NCBI GenBank assembly: GCA_027021335.1
Contig: JALUUO010000088.1
Location: forward strand, 1-37,915
Source: Nitrospirota bacterium
GTDB taxonomy: Bacteria; Nitrospirota; Thermodesulfovibrionia; SZUA-242
Direction of reading: 5' to 3'
DNA length: 37,915 nt
Position numbers and translations under genes: made by a program. Shown in pieces: positions 23,505 through 31,714 of the stretch. The notes under the pieces were generated by a model. The model was given only the letters and a program-made list of their open reading frames with translations. It did no database searches and was not told the origin of the DNA. Positions within the stretch are counted from its first letter, which is position 1, and every line of letters starts with the position of its first letter.

Positions 23505-25557
23505 CAGACAACCTCACTACACCAACGGATTGAAGCTGAGTGCTTGGCAGAAGTTCATTATGCGAAAGGACAGCCATACCCGGCACCACTCTTTCCGTCA
23601 TCTTTTTAAGTGGTCTTCTGATAAGTGGAGAGCAAAGAAGTACCGGCTGATAGCCCATCCCGGCTGCTTCTGCTTGCAGCGCTCTGATTTTTTCAAGTAT
23701 CTGCTGTATAACCGCAGGCTCCAGTGTCAGGTATGAGCCGCGCGGAGTACTTTGAAGCGCCTCCCCAAGCGTGCGTTCAAGAGACGGCTCAAGGCTTATG
23801 ACTGCAACAACGCCATCAGGCCCCTGATGCTGTTTTGTGATATTTCTTGCCAGGGCTTGTCTGACATAATCGGTCAGAGCCTCGTGGTCTTTGGTTATTG
23901 TTCCATACTCTGAAAGGGTTTCCAGAATAGTTGACATGTCCCTGATAGATACTCTTTCCCGAAGCAGATCCTGAAGTACTCTCTGTACCGTACCCAGCGT
24001 AAGCAGGCTAGGTACAACTTCCTCGACAACTTTGGGATTTACTTTAGCTAGGTTATCCAGCAGTCCCTGAACCTCTTGTTTTCCGAGTATTTCAGCAGAG
24101 TGTGTTTTTATGATCTCCGTGATATGAGTTGCGACAACAGTGGATGTGTCAACCACTGTGTAACCGGCAAGCTGAGCCCGTTCCAGGTCTTTTTTCTCTA
24201 CCCAGAAAGCGGGCAGTCCAAAAGCAGGGTCTTTTGTCTCCAAAGCCCCTTCTATCGGTCGCTTAACTCCACCTGGATCAAGCGCCATATAGTAATCCGG
24301 CATCACCTCACCTCCGGCTACTTCAATCCCCTTTATCAATAAACTGTACTCGTTAGGTTTAAGCGAAAGATTGTCCTTTATATGTATCGGAGGAACTATG
24401 AATCCCATATCCAGGGCTTCCTGTCTCCTTATGGCCTTAATGCGGCTTAAAAGTCCTCCCTCTTCCTCTACAAGAGGAATTAATCCGTAGCCGATCTGAA
24501 GGGCCAGAGCGTCAAGAGGCAGAAGTGATTCAATGCTTTCCGTAGGAGGCTCGGCCTCTGGTGCAACCTCCAACTCCAAAGCTTTTTCCTCGGTCTTCTT
24601 CTTAAACGAGGTTAAGAAATAAGCCGCTGTTCCTGCGCCTGCGGCCAGGAGAATAAATGGAATGTGTGGTAATCCCGGTACAAGCCCCAGAAGCACCAGC
24701 ACGCCTGATGTTGTGCCGAGAGCCTTTGGCTGCATAAATACCTGTTGCGACATATCAGTGGAAAGACTGTTTTCGGTAGCTGAGCGGCTTACTACTATAC
24801 CGGCGGCAGTTGAGACTATAAGAGCCGGTATCTGGGCAACCAATCCTTCGCCGATAGTAAGGATCGTATAAGTTGTAGCGGCATCACCCACAGCCATTGA
24901 CTTCTGCAAAACGCCTATCAGGAGGCCCCCCACTATGTTTACCGCCATGATTACAATGGCGGCTATTGCATCGCCACGCACAAATTTGCTTGCACCGTCC
25001 ATGGCTCCATAGAAATCCGCCTCCTGCGAAGTCTCTTTTCGTCGGCGCTTTGCTTCTGTTTCGTCAATAAGTCCCGCGTTTAAGTCAGCGTCTATACTCA
25101 TCTGTTTGCCGGGCAGAGCGTCCAGGGTGAACCGGGCCGAGACCTCTGCTATACGACCTGCGCCTTTGGTTATAACCACAAAGTTAATGAGAACGAGTAT
25201 GAGAAATACTATCGCCCCTACCGCGAAATTCCCTCCAACTACAAAGCCGCCAAAGGCCTTGATTACCCCGCCTGCGGCTCCGGAGCCTTCATCGCCGTGA
25301 AGCAGAATCAGCCGTGTTGCCGCTATATTCATTGCCAGTCTGAAAAGCGTCACTATAAGCAGAAGCGGGGGAAATACGGAAAACTCCAAGGGGGTTTTTA
25401 TATACGTGGATATCAGAAGGATCATAATTGATATGGAGATACTTAGGGTAAGGAACAGATCGAGCAGTATGGTGGGAAGAGGGATAATCATTACCCCGAT
25501 TACCATTACTACGGCAAGCGCCAGGACAATATCGTTACTTATCTTTAAACGTGCCAT
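23494..25557 (-). CDS. flhA: Flagellar export gate protein FlhA
   Basis: A 687-residue protein: about eight membrane helices in the first 310 residues with the FHIPEP loop between them (Gly-Ala-Gly-Arg-Ile-Ala-Glu-Val-Ser-Ala-Arg-Phe-Thr-Leu-Asp-Ala-Leu-Pro-Gly-Lys), then a large cytoplasmic domain that docks export chaperones. It forms the nonameric ring of the flagellar type III export gate. I start at the ATG before Ala-Arg-Leu-Lys because the membrane part follows directly; a GTG at 25617 would add 20 polar residues. Neither start has a good ribosome site. Confidence 0.94.
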   Translation of the reverse strand: MARLKISNDIVLALAVVMVIGVMIIPLPTILLDLFLTLSISISIMILLISTYIKTPLEFSVFPPLLLIVTLFRLAMNIAATRLILLHGDEGSGAAGGVIKAFGGFVVGGNFAVGAIVFLILVLINFVVITKGAGRIAEVSARFTLDALPGKQMSIDADLNAGLIDETEAKRRRKETSQEADFYGAMDGASKFVRGDAIAAIVIMAVNIVGGLLIGVLQKSMAVGDAATTYTILTIGEGLVAQIPALIVSTAAGIVVSRSATENSLSTDMSQQVFMQPKALGTTSGVLVLLGLVPGLPHIPFILLAAGAGTAAYFLTSFKKKTEEKALELEVAPEAEPPTESIESLLPLDALALQIGYGLIPLVEEEGGLLSRIKAIRRQEALDMGFIVPPIHIKDNLSLKPNEYSLLIKGIEVAGGEVMPDYYMALDPGGVKRPIEGALETKDPAFGLPAFWVEKKDLERAQLAGYTVVDTSTVVATHITEIIKTHSAEILGKQEVQGLLDNLAKVNPKVVEEVVPSLLTLGTVQRVLQDLLRERVSIRDMSTILETLSEYGTITKDHEALTDYVRQALARNITKQHQGPDGVVAVISLEPSLERTLGEALQSTPRGSYLTLEPAVIQQILEKIRALQAEAAGMGYQPVLLCSPLIRRPLKKMTERVVPGMAVLSHNELLPSTQLQSVGVVRLSDED

Positions 25558-25631
25558 AATATTAATATTTGTTTTTAGGGGGCGCTCAGCAACCAGGGAT
25601 CGGTTTTCTGTGAACACCCATTAAACGTCCA

Positions 25632-25654
25632 ACCGGTTAGTGTTTAGTACCGGT
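25632..25654 (-). repeat. ACCGGT hairpin between flhB and flhA
   Basis: ACCGGT occurs at 25632-25637 and again at 25649-25654; being self-complementary, the copies can pair as a 6-base-pair stem with an 11-base loop. It lies in the 166-base gap between flhB and flhA, the longest gap in the fli-flh block, with no T-run. A processing or attenuation site is possible. Confidence 0.4.
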
Positions 25655-25723
25655 GTCATTGATATTGACATCCATCCAAATTTATGACGCATCGTATTTT
25701 GGTCCAATAAGCAGGTTCTATCC

Positions 25724-26806
25724 CTATGCAGGCGCTTGTATAGGCTGATTTACAGCCCGTTTTCTGCCGTAAACGTATGCCAGAACCTGTGCCACTGATT
25801 TGTACATGTCTTCAGATATTTCCTCTCCTAAGTTAAGCTTATGCAATGCCCTTGCCAGGGGCTTGTTCTCCATCACGGGTACTCCGGCCTGGCGTGCTGT
25901 TTCCTTAATTTTTTCCGCCAGCCATCCGGCACCCTTGGCAACAACACGTGGTGCACTCATTTCTGGGGTGTATTTGAGTGCTACGGCAATGTGTGTCGGG
26001 TTTGTGAGCACGACTGTTGCTTCAGGAACGTCAGCCATCATCCGCTTGCGCGCCATTTCTTTTTGTATGCTTCGTACGCGTGCGCGAATCATGGGGTCGC
26101 CTTCCTGCTCCTTGTTTTCCTCCTTAATATCCTGGCGGCTCATCCTTTGCTTTCGTTCGAAATCCCAAATTTGAAATGCATAATCGGCAACCGCAAAAAT
26201 CAGGTATGCCAACATGCCGACCAGTAACACCAGCCAGAGGGTTTCAAATATAACTCTTGCTATATCCATTATGGAAAGAAAGGGTATGTCGGCCATTTCC
26301 GGAATTTTGTTTTCAAGCACTCCTTTTAAAATGTAGACAAGTGCCACAACCTTGAAAACTCCTTTAAGGGTTTCTGCAAGGCTCTGGAAACTGAAAATTT
26401 TCTTAAATCCTTTTATCGGATCAATTTTTTCGAGTTTAGGTGTCAGCGGCTCTGTGCTGAAGAGAAAACCCACCTGGATCATATGTGCAAGAAGGGCAAC
26501 AAACATAGCAGTGGCAACAGGTGGAGTTATAACCATAAGAAGAGAAGCCATGGCTTCGCGTGCCAGTACGGGCAATCCGGTTTCTGAAATAACGATCCGG
26601 CCGCAGTTGCTGAAGTAGTTGCTGAAGATCATCTTGCCCTGTGAAAGAAGGTTACTGCCAAACAGAAAGAAAAATACCAGAAGAGCTACTAAACCCAGTG
26701 TGGAAGTGAGGTCCTTACTTTTAGGAACTTCGCCTTTTTCCCGCGCTTTCTGTTTTTTACTGGAGGTAGCTTGTTCTGTTTTCTCCTGACCCTCTTCTTC
26801 AGCCAC
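25724..26806 (-). CDS. flhB: Flagellar export switch protein FlhB
   Basis: A 360-residue protein with a basic N-terminus, four membrane helices (about 33-52, 86-112, 145-165 and 185-212) and a cytoplasmic tail with the self-cleavage site Asn269-Pro-Thr-His272. Cleavage there switches export from rod/hook to filament proteins. The start is a GTG at 26804-26806 with GGAGG overlapping the fliR stop, five bases away. The length is normal, with no fusion to fliR. Confidence 0.95.
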   Translation of the reverse strand: MAEEEGQEKTEQATSSKKQKAREKGEVPKSKDLTSTLGLVALLVFFFLFGSNLLSQGKMIFSNYFSNCGRIVISETGLPVLAREAMASLLMVITPPVATAMFVALLAHMIQVGFLFSTEPLTPKLEKIDPIKGFKKIFSFQSLAETLKGVFKVVALVYILKGVLENKIPEMADIPFLSIMDIARVIFETLWLVLLVGMLAYLIFAVADYAFQIWDFERKQRMSRQDIKEENKEQEGDPMIRARVRSIQKEMARKRMMADVPEATVVLTNPTHIAVALKYTPEMSAPRVVAKGAGWLAEKIKETARQAGVPVMENKPLARALHKLNLGEEISEDMYKSVAQVLAYVYGRKRAVNQPIQAPA

Positions 26807-26811
26807 AGCGG

Positions 26812-27507
26812 TTACCTCCAGTTGGGAATGAAGTCTAGGTGTCCAATAACCTGGATAATAAACGGCAGGAAAAGCAATAATCCCAGAAACCCGAGACCGA
26901 GATTAAGAGGAAATCCAACAGCCAGCAGGTTTGCCTGCGGCATGGCCTTGGCCACGAACCCGAGGATAAGATTTGTCATAATCTCGATCAAAATAATGGG
27001 CATGGCTAATTTAAAAGCTGTTATAAAAAGTATGCGAACCATTTCCACAACACCGGCCGCAAGCGAGGCGTTGGATGGCAGTATGTCAAAGGTCTGGGCG
27101 ATTGCCAGAATTACTTGGTGATGAAGGTCAAATGTAAAAAACGCCACAATAGCCATAAAATTCATCATCTGTGCTACCGGAGAAGCGATTCCGCCTATTG
27201 TAGGATCAAAGGCACTCGCCATTGTCAGTCCCATCATAAAGCTTATCCACTGAGCCGCCATTATCACTGAGGTGAAAACCACGGTTACTGAAAAACCTAT
27301 TGCGCCGCCCAGTAATACCTCCCTGGCTATCCGCAGGTAGATGGGACCTTCCATCTGCACTTCCACCAGTGGTGTAAGAAAATAGGCAACAGCCAGGATC
27401 ATGCCCACTTTGAACTGCGCTGGAACCATTCTCCCGCCAAAGACAGGTAAGAGCGGTATCAATATAGCAACCCTCAGAAATACCAACAGGAATTTTTCTA
27501 GTTCCAT
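26812..27507 (-). CDS. fliR: Flagellar export protein FliR
   Basis: A 231-residue, very hydrophobic protein with six or so membrane segments, part of the FliP5-FliQ4-FliR1 export core. Family marks include Arg-Val-Ala-Ile-Leu-Ile-Pro-Leu-Leu-Pro-Val-Phe-Gly near the start and Gln-Ala-Asn-Leu-Leu-Ala-Val-Gly-Phe-Pro near residue 184. I start at the second ATG, which has AGGAA nine bases ahead; the upstream ATG would add eight polar residues. Confidence 0.93.
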   Translation of the reverse strand: MELEKFLLVFLRVAILIPLLPVFGGRMVPAQFKVGMILAVAYFLTPLVEVQMEGPIYLRIAREVLLGGAIGFSVTVVFTSVIMAAQWISFMMGLTMASAFDPTIGGIASPVAQMMNFMAIVAFFTFDLHHQVILAIAQTFDILPSNASLAAGVVEMVRILFITAFKLAMPIILIEIMTNLILGFVAKAMPQANLLAVGFPLNLGLGFLGLLLFLPFIIQVIGHLDFIPNWR

Positions 27508-27586
27508 GGCTTTTATTTCCTGGGCGGGCATAGCTTTAAGGCAAGGTCCCGATGCCGTGTCTTAAAGTTGGAATCTGGTTTGCTTT

Positions 27587-27856
27587 TCATCGTCCGACCT
27601 CAGGAATATAACGGATAATCTCTGTGGTGAACTCAACCATTATGCGAGTCATCCATGGCAGGAGAATAAATATACTTAGAAATACCGCAAGTATCTTTGG
27701 AACAAAGGTCAGAGTAAACTCCTGAACCTGGGTGATCGCTTGAAACAGGCTTATAAACAACCCTACAACCATGCTGACCAGCAGTATGGGACCGGCCACA
27801 ATAAGTGTGGTTTCTATTGTCTGCTTGGCTATCTGGTTTAAAAATTCAACTGTCAC
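27587..27856 (-). CDS. fliQ: Flagellar export protein FliQ
   Basis: An 89-residue protein with two membrane helices, exactly the usual FliQ length when begun at the GTG at 27854-27856, which has AAGGAG just upstream. A longer open frame to 27934 runs into fliP and has no such support. The motif Ser-Met-Val-Val-Gly-Leu-Phe-Ile-Ser-Leu-Phe-Gln-Ala-Ile-Thr-Gln, then Gln-Glu-Phe-Thr-Leu-Thr-Phe-Val-Pro-Lys, is diagnostic. It sits between fliP and fliR as in most flagellar operons. Confidence 0.95.
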   Translation of the reverse strand: MTVEFLNQIAKQTIETTLIVAGPILLVSMVVGLFISLFQAITQVQEFTLTFVPKILAVFLSIFILLPWMTRIMVEFTTEIIRYIPEVGR

Positions 27857-27891
27857 TACTTCTCCTTTTCTTAGCCTTTCGCTTGTTCTCA

Positions 27892-28662
27892 CTATCCAAA
27901 GCTTGTCACCAGAGAGCCGATAATCAAGTTCCAACCATCGACAAGAACAAATAGAAGAAGTTTAAAGGGCAAGGCAACCATTATCGGTGGAACCATCATC
28001 ATGCCCATTGAAAGCATTATGCTGGCCACAACCATATCGACCATTAGAAACGGCAGGTATATAAGAAATCCTATTTCGAAAGCCCTTCGTAATTCTCCTA
28101 TCGTGAAGGCTGGAACAAGCACGCTGAGTTTAATTTCTTCGGGTAAAGATGGTGTCTGTGATTTTGAGATTTTCAGGAAAAGAGCAAGGTCTTTCTCTCT
28201 TACCTGCCGCATCATAAAAGTTTTTAATGGAGCGGCGGCTTTTTCGATTGCGGTGTTATAGGAGATTTCTTCCTTAAGATATGGCTTCAGCGCTTCTTGA
28301 TTAATTTCTTCGAGGGTAGGGGTCATTATAAAAGCGGTGAGAAACAAAGCCAAACCTATCAGCACGGGATTGGGCGGGGTCTGTTGTGCACCCACCGCTT
28401 GTCTTAGAAAGCCAAGAACAATAATTATTCTGGTAAAAGACGTAAACATCACCAGGATAGCTGGGATGAAACTTAAAACACTTAGAAAAATCAGTATTTC
28501 TATCGGAAGCGGCAGCCTTTCTTTGAAGCCCAGAAAATCCAGGCCTCCCTGCTGTTGGGCTGCTGCCGTTGCCGGCAGAGTCATGAAAAGAATTTGGATG
28601 ATAAAAGTTGCGAGCCTGTTGTTGCCCGTTTCTTTTGAGCTTTTAGATTTCGTGCAGGTCAT
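27892..28662 (-). CDS. fliP: Flagellar export protein FliP
   Basis: A 256-residue protein with a cleavable signal sequence (hydrophobic 18-30, Ala-Thr-Ala-Ala-Ala near 32-36), which is peculiar to FliP among the export proteins, followed by four membrane helices. Seen: Thr-Ser-Phe-Thr-Arg-Ile-Ile-Ile-Val-Leu-Gly-Phe-Leu-Arg and Gly-Met-Met-Met-Val-Pro-Pro. It forms the pentamer at the heart of the export pore. The start overlaps the end of fliO by four bases. Confidence 0.95.
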   Translation of the reverse strand: MTCTKSKSSKETGNNRLATFIIQILFMTLPATAAAQQQGGLDFLGFKERLPLPIEILIFLSVLSFIPAILVMFTSFTRIIIVLGFLRQAVGAQQTPPNPVLIGLALFLTAFIMTPTLEEINQEALKPYLKEEISYNTAIEKAAAPLKTFMMRQVREKDLALFLKISKSQTPSLPEEIKLSVLVPAFTIGELRRAFEIGFLIYLPFLMVDMVVASIMLSMGMMMVPPIMVALPFKLLLFVLVDGWNLIIGSLVTSFG

Positions 28663-28961
28663 TTAAGCCTTCCTAGTATGGCTTTGAAATCTAAAGGGTT
28701 GCTGCCACTTTGCTCCGGTTCTGGCTTAACCTTGTCAGCCGGAAAACTTTTGAGTAGTTGTATGTTTTGAGGCGTTACACCTAGCACCAGCACTTCGTCG
28801 TAAACTTTTAGCGCCGCCACACCTTTTCTCGGCCCCAGGGGGTAGTAGCGGAGAAGGTTCATATCACCTGCCGTTGTTTTTCTCTTCTTAAGAAACCAAA
28901 CAGCCGCAAATAAAATGCCCACTATTAAAATAAGGGCCGCTATTATTCTTAAAAGATCCAT
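28659..28961 (-). CDS. fliO: Flagellar export assembly protein FliO
   Basis: A 100-residue protein with one membrane helix at about 5-26 (followed by Lys-Lys-Arg-Lys) and a small cytoplasmic domain (Leu-Gly-Pro-Arg-Lys-Gly-Val-Ala and Leu-Val-Leu-Gly-Val-Thr are typical). FliO helps assemble the FliP ring. Its ATG shares a base with the fliN stop (TAATG), and it overlaps fliP by four bases. Sequence conservation in this family is low, and position supports the call. Confidence 0.88.
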   Translation of the reverse strand: MDLLRIIAALILIVGILFAAVWFLKKRKTTAGDMNLLRYYPLGPRKGVAALKVYDEVLVLGVTPQNIQLLKSFPADKVKPEPEQSGSNPLDFKAILGRLK

Positions 28962-29335
28962 TAACCTAACTGTTTAAGGCGTTCCGTCGGGCTCAGGATG
29001 TCTGTAAGTCTTACCCCGAACTTTTCGTTTACCACGACAACCTCGCCCCGGGCGATCATTTTGTCGTTAACAAAAATATCCATCGGTTCGCCGGCAAGTT
29101 TGTCCAGCTCTATCACCGAACCCTGAGTAAGAGAAAGAAGGTCTTTGATTATCATCCTGGACTGGCCAAGCTTAACCGTTACTTCCAGAGGAATATCCAG
29201 CAGAAACTCAATATCCTTTTCCTTGCTTCCATCTTTGCCTGTGGAATCAAGCTCCTCAAAGTCAGCCTGTTGAGCCGGCTCCGGAGGTGTTTCCTGTACG
29301 GCGGCATTTGTGTTGTCGGTTTCATTTTCAGCCAT
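28961..29335 (-). CDS. fliN: Flagellar motor switch protein FliN
   Basis: A 124-residue protein: acidic, disordered N-terminus (1-40), then a SpoA/surface-presentation domain (about 47-122) with Pro-Leu-Glu-Val-Thr-Val-Lys-Leu-Gly, Gly-Ser-Val-Ile-Glu-Leu-Asp-Lys-Leu-Ala and Val-Val-Asn-Glu-Lys-Phe-Gly-Val-Arg. It forms the lower C-ring with FliM. GGGAGG precedes the ATG. Confidence 0.95.
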   Translation of the reverse strand: MAENETDNTNAAVQETPPEPAQQADFEELDSTGKDGSKEKDIEFLLDIPLEVTVKLGQSRMIIKDLLSLTQGSVIELDKLAGEPMDIFVNDKMIARGEVVVVNEKFGVRLTDILSPTERLKQLG

Positions 29336-29377
29336 TATTAAAACCTCCCTTTAAAAATTCATGTGTGCCGGTCTTTG

Positions 29378-30361
29378 TTAAAAATCCTTTTGGGACAAAA
29401 CACTGGTTATCTTTACAGCTTGGGCACCATGATACATGCCGGGTCGGACGGAAAACTTCGGAACTCCTTCAACGCATAGAGGCAGTTCACTGTTTTTGTC
29501 CGTGTTTAGAACAAGTACATCGTTCTCTTTAAGTTCTTTAAGTTCACCGATAGTCAGTTGTGTGCTGCCCAGAGGTACTGAAAGATCGACACTTGATTGA
29601 AACAGTAGTTTTTTGATAGCGCCTACCCATCGGTCATCCTGTGCCAGTTTATCGCTTTGAAAACTGCTGTGAAGCTTTTCCTTGACCGGCTCAACCATCG
29701 AGTAAGGGATACAGATTAGGATTTTATCGGAAAATGCCTCTACTTCAACCGATAGTTCGATCTTTAATACCAGTTCTGTAGGGGCTACGATGTTGACAAA
29801 TTGAGGATTCATTTCGGAACCGACATATTCTGTTTTTATAGGAATTATCATTTGCCATGCGTCTTCGATGTTACTTAAGAACATTAGAACTATCTTATTG
29901 ATTATCGTTTGTTCAATCGGCGTAAATTCCCGGCCTTCAGTCTTGGTTCGGCTTTTGCCGCTGCCACCAAAAAAAAGCTCTATTAACGTAAATACAATGG
30001 GAGCCCCTAATACCAGAAGAGCTGTGCCGGTTAGAGGACGCATTTTAAAAAGGTTTATGCTGGAAGGCAACGGTATCGTACGTATAAAATCCACAAACTT
30101 GGTTATTCCGACAGAGACACCTACCACCTCGACCATACGTCTAAGCACGGAAGACAGAGACAGTCTCAAGTGACGGGCCAGCCGTTCATTGGCCATCTCC
30201 ATAGCAGGCATGCGGCCACGAATTATTCTCTCCTGGCTGGTCAGGTCATAAGGTGTTGTCTGAGAGCCTGCCTCGGCCTTATCTGATGATACATCTACGT
30301 CACCACTGCTTACCCCATGCAACAGGGCATCGACTTCATCTTGTGATAAAATGTTCGACAT
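29378..30361 (-). CDS. fliM: Flagellar motor switch protein FliM
   Basis: A 327-residue protein of normal length. The N-terminal CheY-P-binding peptide Leu-Ser-Gln-Asp-Glu-Val-Asp-Ala-Leu-Leu is at 5-14, the middle CheC-like domain contains the FliG-contact loop with a Gly-Gly-Ser-Gly stretch near 152-155, and a C-terminal SpoA domain occupies about 245-325. It receives the chemotaxis signal at the C-ring. It starts two bases after the fliL stop and leads into fliN. Confidence 0.95.
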   Translation of the reverse strand: MSNILSQDEVDALLHGVSSGDVDVSSDKAEAGSQTTPYDLTSQERIIRGRMPAMEMANERLARHLRLSLSSVLRRMVEVVGVSVGITKFVDFIRTIPLPSSINLFKMRPLTGTALLVLGAPIVFTLIELFFGGSGKSRTKTEGREFTPIEQTIINKIVLMFLSNIEDAWQMIIPIKTEYVGSEMNPQFVNIVAPTELVLKIELSVEVEAFSDKILICIPYSMVEPVKEKLHSSFQSDKLAQDDRWVGAIKKLLFQSSVDLSVPLGSTQLTIGELKELKENDVLVLNTDKNSELPLCVEGVPKFSVRPGMYHGAQAVKITSVLSQKDF

Positions 30362-30363
30362 GC

Positions 30364-30855
30364 TTATTGCATTACAAATTCTGTAAAGTAGACGTTTCGA
30401 ATAAGATCTTTGCCCAGGGCCTGGTTAATACGCACATTTATATCATCCTTAAGTTGTAGTTTTCCTGCAGGAGATGACACAGATTCGGCGGTTTTGCTGC
30501 TAAGAAGGATAACGATGCTGTCCCTGATAGGAGCCAGTCGGCTTTCCAGGTATTGTTTGTCTTCAGGGAGCGTCATCTCAAGTTGGATAGTTAGTTTTAG
30601 AAAATTTGACGGTCCGCCCAGGTTTACCACAAATGGATCAAGAGGAAATATCAGCTCTTTGGGATCCATTACTTCTACCTCTTCAGGCTTTTCATCTTTT
30701 TGTTGATCTGCTGCAAAAAACTTGAAATAGGCAAACGCTCCGCTTCCTGCAGTAATGAGTAGTGCTGAAACAATAACTATTATTTTCAGCAGGTTGGATT
30801 GCTTCGGCTTTTTTTCATCTTTTTCATCATTTTCATCTTGATTCTCATCAGCCAT
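30364..30855 (-). CDS. fliL: Flagellar basal-body protein FliL
   Basis: A 163-residue protein: acidic/basic cytoplasmic tail, one membrane helix at about 23-44, and a periplasmic FliL domain with Phe-Val-Val-Asn-Leu and Leu-Lys-Leu-Thr-Ile-Gln-Leu-Glu near residue 90. FliL rings surround the stator and support torque. I start at the ATG with GGAGGT nine bases ahead; the frame is open to 30906, but that extension reaches into the sigma-54 promoter. It is the first gene of the fli-flh block. Confidence 0.92.
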   Translation of the reverse strand: MADENQDENDEKDEKKPKQSNLLKIIVIVSALLITAGSGAFAYFKFFAADQQKDEKPEEVEVMDPKELIFPLDPFVVNLGGPSNFLKLTIQLEMTLPEDKQYLESRLAPIRDSIVILLSSKTAESVSSPAGKLQLKDDINVRINQALGKDLIRNVYFTEFVMQ

Positions 30856-30899
30856 ACAGTCCACCTCCAAGATATTTTTCGCTACAGACAACTTCATAA

Positions 30900-30916
30900 G
30901 GCACATCCCGTGCCAA
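30900..30916 (-). promoter_or_regulatory. Sigma-54 promoter of the fliL-fliA block
   Basis: On the minus strand, TTGGCACG with GTGCC downstream gives GG and GC exactly 10 bases apart, the invariant -24/-12 pair of RpoN promoters (consensus TGGCAC-N5-TTGC; here GTGC). The start would fall near 30889, leaving a 34-base leader with a strong ribosome site before fliL. The same bases also form the inverted repeat GGCAC-ATCCC-GTGCC. The activator gene and its binding sites are not in view. Confidence 0.7.
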
Positions 30917-31062
30917 GCGTTTAGTATGAAAAAACAGGGCTTTTAAGGGCGTCTACAGTCTATTTGGGTCATTTTTTTGACATGCAGACGCAGCCTGTCT
31001 AAGCTTTTGTTGCCTTTTTGACGTTATGGGTATTGACTGTATTTCAGTATTAGAATATGTTT

Positions 31063-31119
31063 TTGTCCCACTGATACGCCCATTTATAATTTGACAAGAT
31101 TTTTGTTCTCCGGTAACAT
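31063..31119 (+). promoter_or_regulatory. Tandem sigma-70-type promoters of infC
   Basis: TTGTCC (31063), 16 bases, then perfect TATAAT (31085-31090) overlaps a second pair: perfect TTGACA (31091-31096), 17 bases, TAACAT (31114-31119). The downstream pair would start transcription near 31126, about 36 bases before the infC start. Each pair has one perfect and one partial element. Confidence 0.55.
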
Positions 31120-31161
31120 TGGAACATCACATTTTTTTAAGTAAGAAAGGAGAAAACTACA

Positions 31162-31698
31162 ATAGCTACTCACAGACGAGCTATGCCTACCAGGGTTGTT
31201 GACAGAACCCGTATAAATAATCAGATACGGGCTAAAGAAGTACGGGTTGTTGCTGACGAAGGCCAGGTAGGCATAATGGATGTTCAAAGCGCCTTAAAAA
31301 TAGCGGTTGAACGGGATCTGGACCTTGTAGAGATAAGCCCTGATTCCAATCCGCCTGTTTGCAAGGTTATGGACTATGGAAAGTTCAAGTTTGAAAAAGG
31401 TAAAAAGCTTCGGGAATCAAAGAAAAGACAGGCCACGGTAACTCTTAAAGAAATCAAGATGCGCCCTATGATAGATACGCATGACTACGAGTTCAAGAAG
31501 CGTAACGCCATAAAGTTTATCAAACAAGGGGACAAGGTGAAGGTAACAGTACGGTTCCGTGGGCGTGAAATGGCCAGGCAGGAACTCGGCGTAAAAGTTT
31601 TAAGAAAACTGGCCGATGAGATGAATGATGTCGCCAAAATAGAAACCCATCCCAAAATGGAGGGGCGTCAAATGGTGATGATACTCGTAGCATTGTAA
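31162..31698 (+). CDS. infC: Translation initiation factor IF-3
   Basis: A 178-residue IF-3 with both domains: N-domain with Ile-Arg-Ala-Lys-Glu-Val-Arg-Val and Pro-Pro-Val-Cys-Lys-Val-Met-Asp-Tyr-Gly-Lys, and C-domain with Arg-Phe-Arg-Gly-Arg-Glu-Met and Glu-Gly-Arg-Gln-Met-Val-Met. It binds the 30S subunit and checks start codons. The only ribosome site (AAAGGAG at 31147-31153) is correctly spaced for an in-frame ATA at 31162, not for the ATG at 31183, 30 bases away. Non-AUG starts let IF-3 limit its own synthesis. The usual rpmI-rplT genes do not follow; murI converges 16 bases later. Confidence 0.93.
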   Translation: MATHRRAMPTRVVDRTRINNQIRAKEVRVVADEGQVGIMDVQSALKIAVERDLDLVEISPDSNPPVCKVMDYGKFKFEKGKKLRESKKRQATVTLKEIKMRPMIDTHDYEFKKRNAIKFIKQGDKVKVTVRFRGREMARQELGVKVLRKLADEMNDVAKIETHPKMEGRQMVMILVAL

Positions 31699-31714
31699 AG
31701 ATTAAGAGCTTATC

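Noticed and set aside
27857-27934. N-terminal extension of FliQ by 26 residues.
   Set aside because: It would overlap the end of fliP; the GTG at 27856 has a strong ribosome site and gives the family's usual 89 residues.
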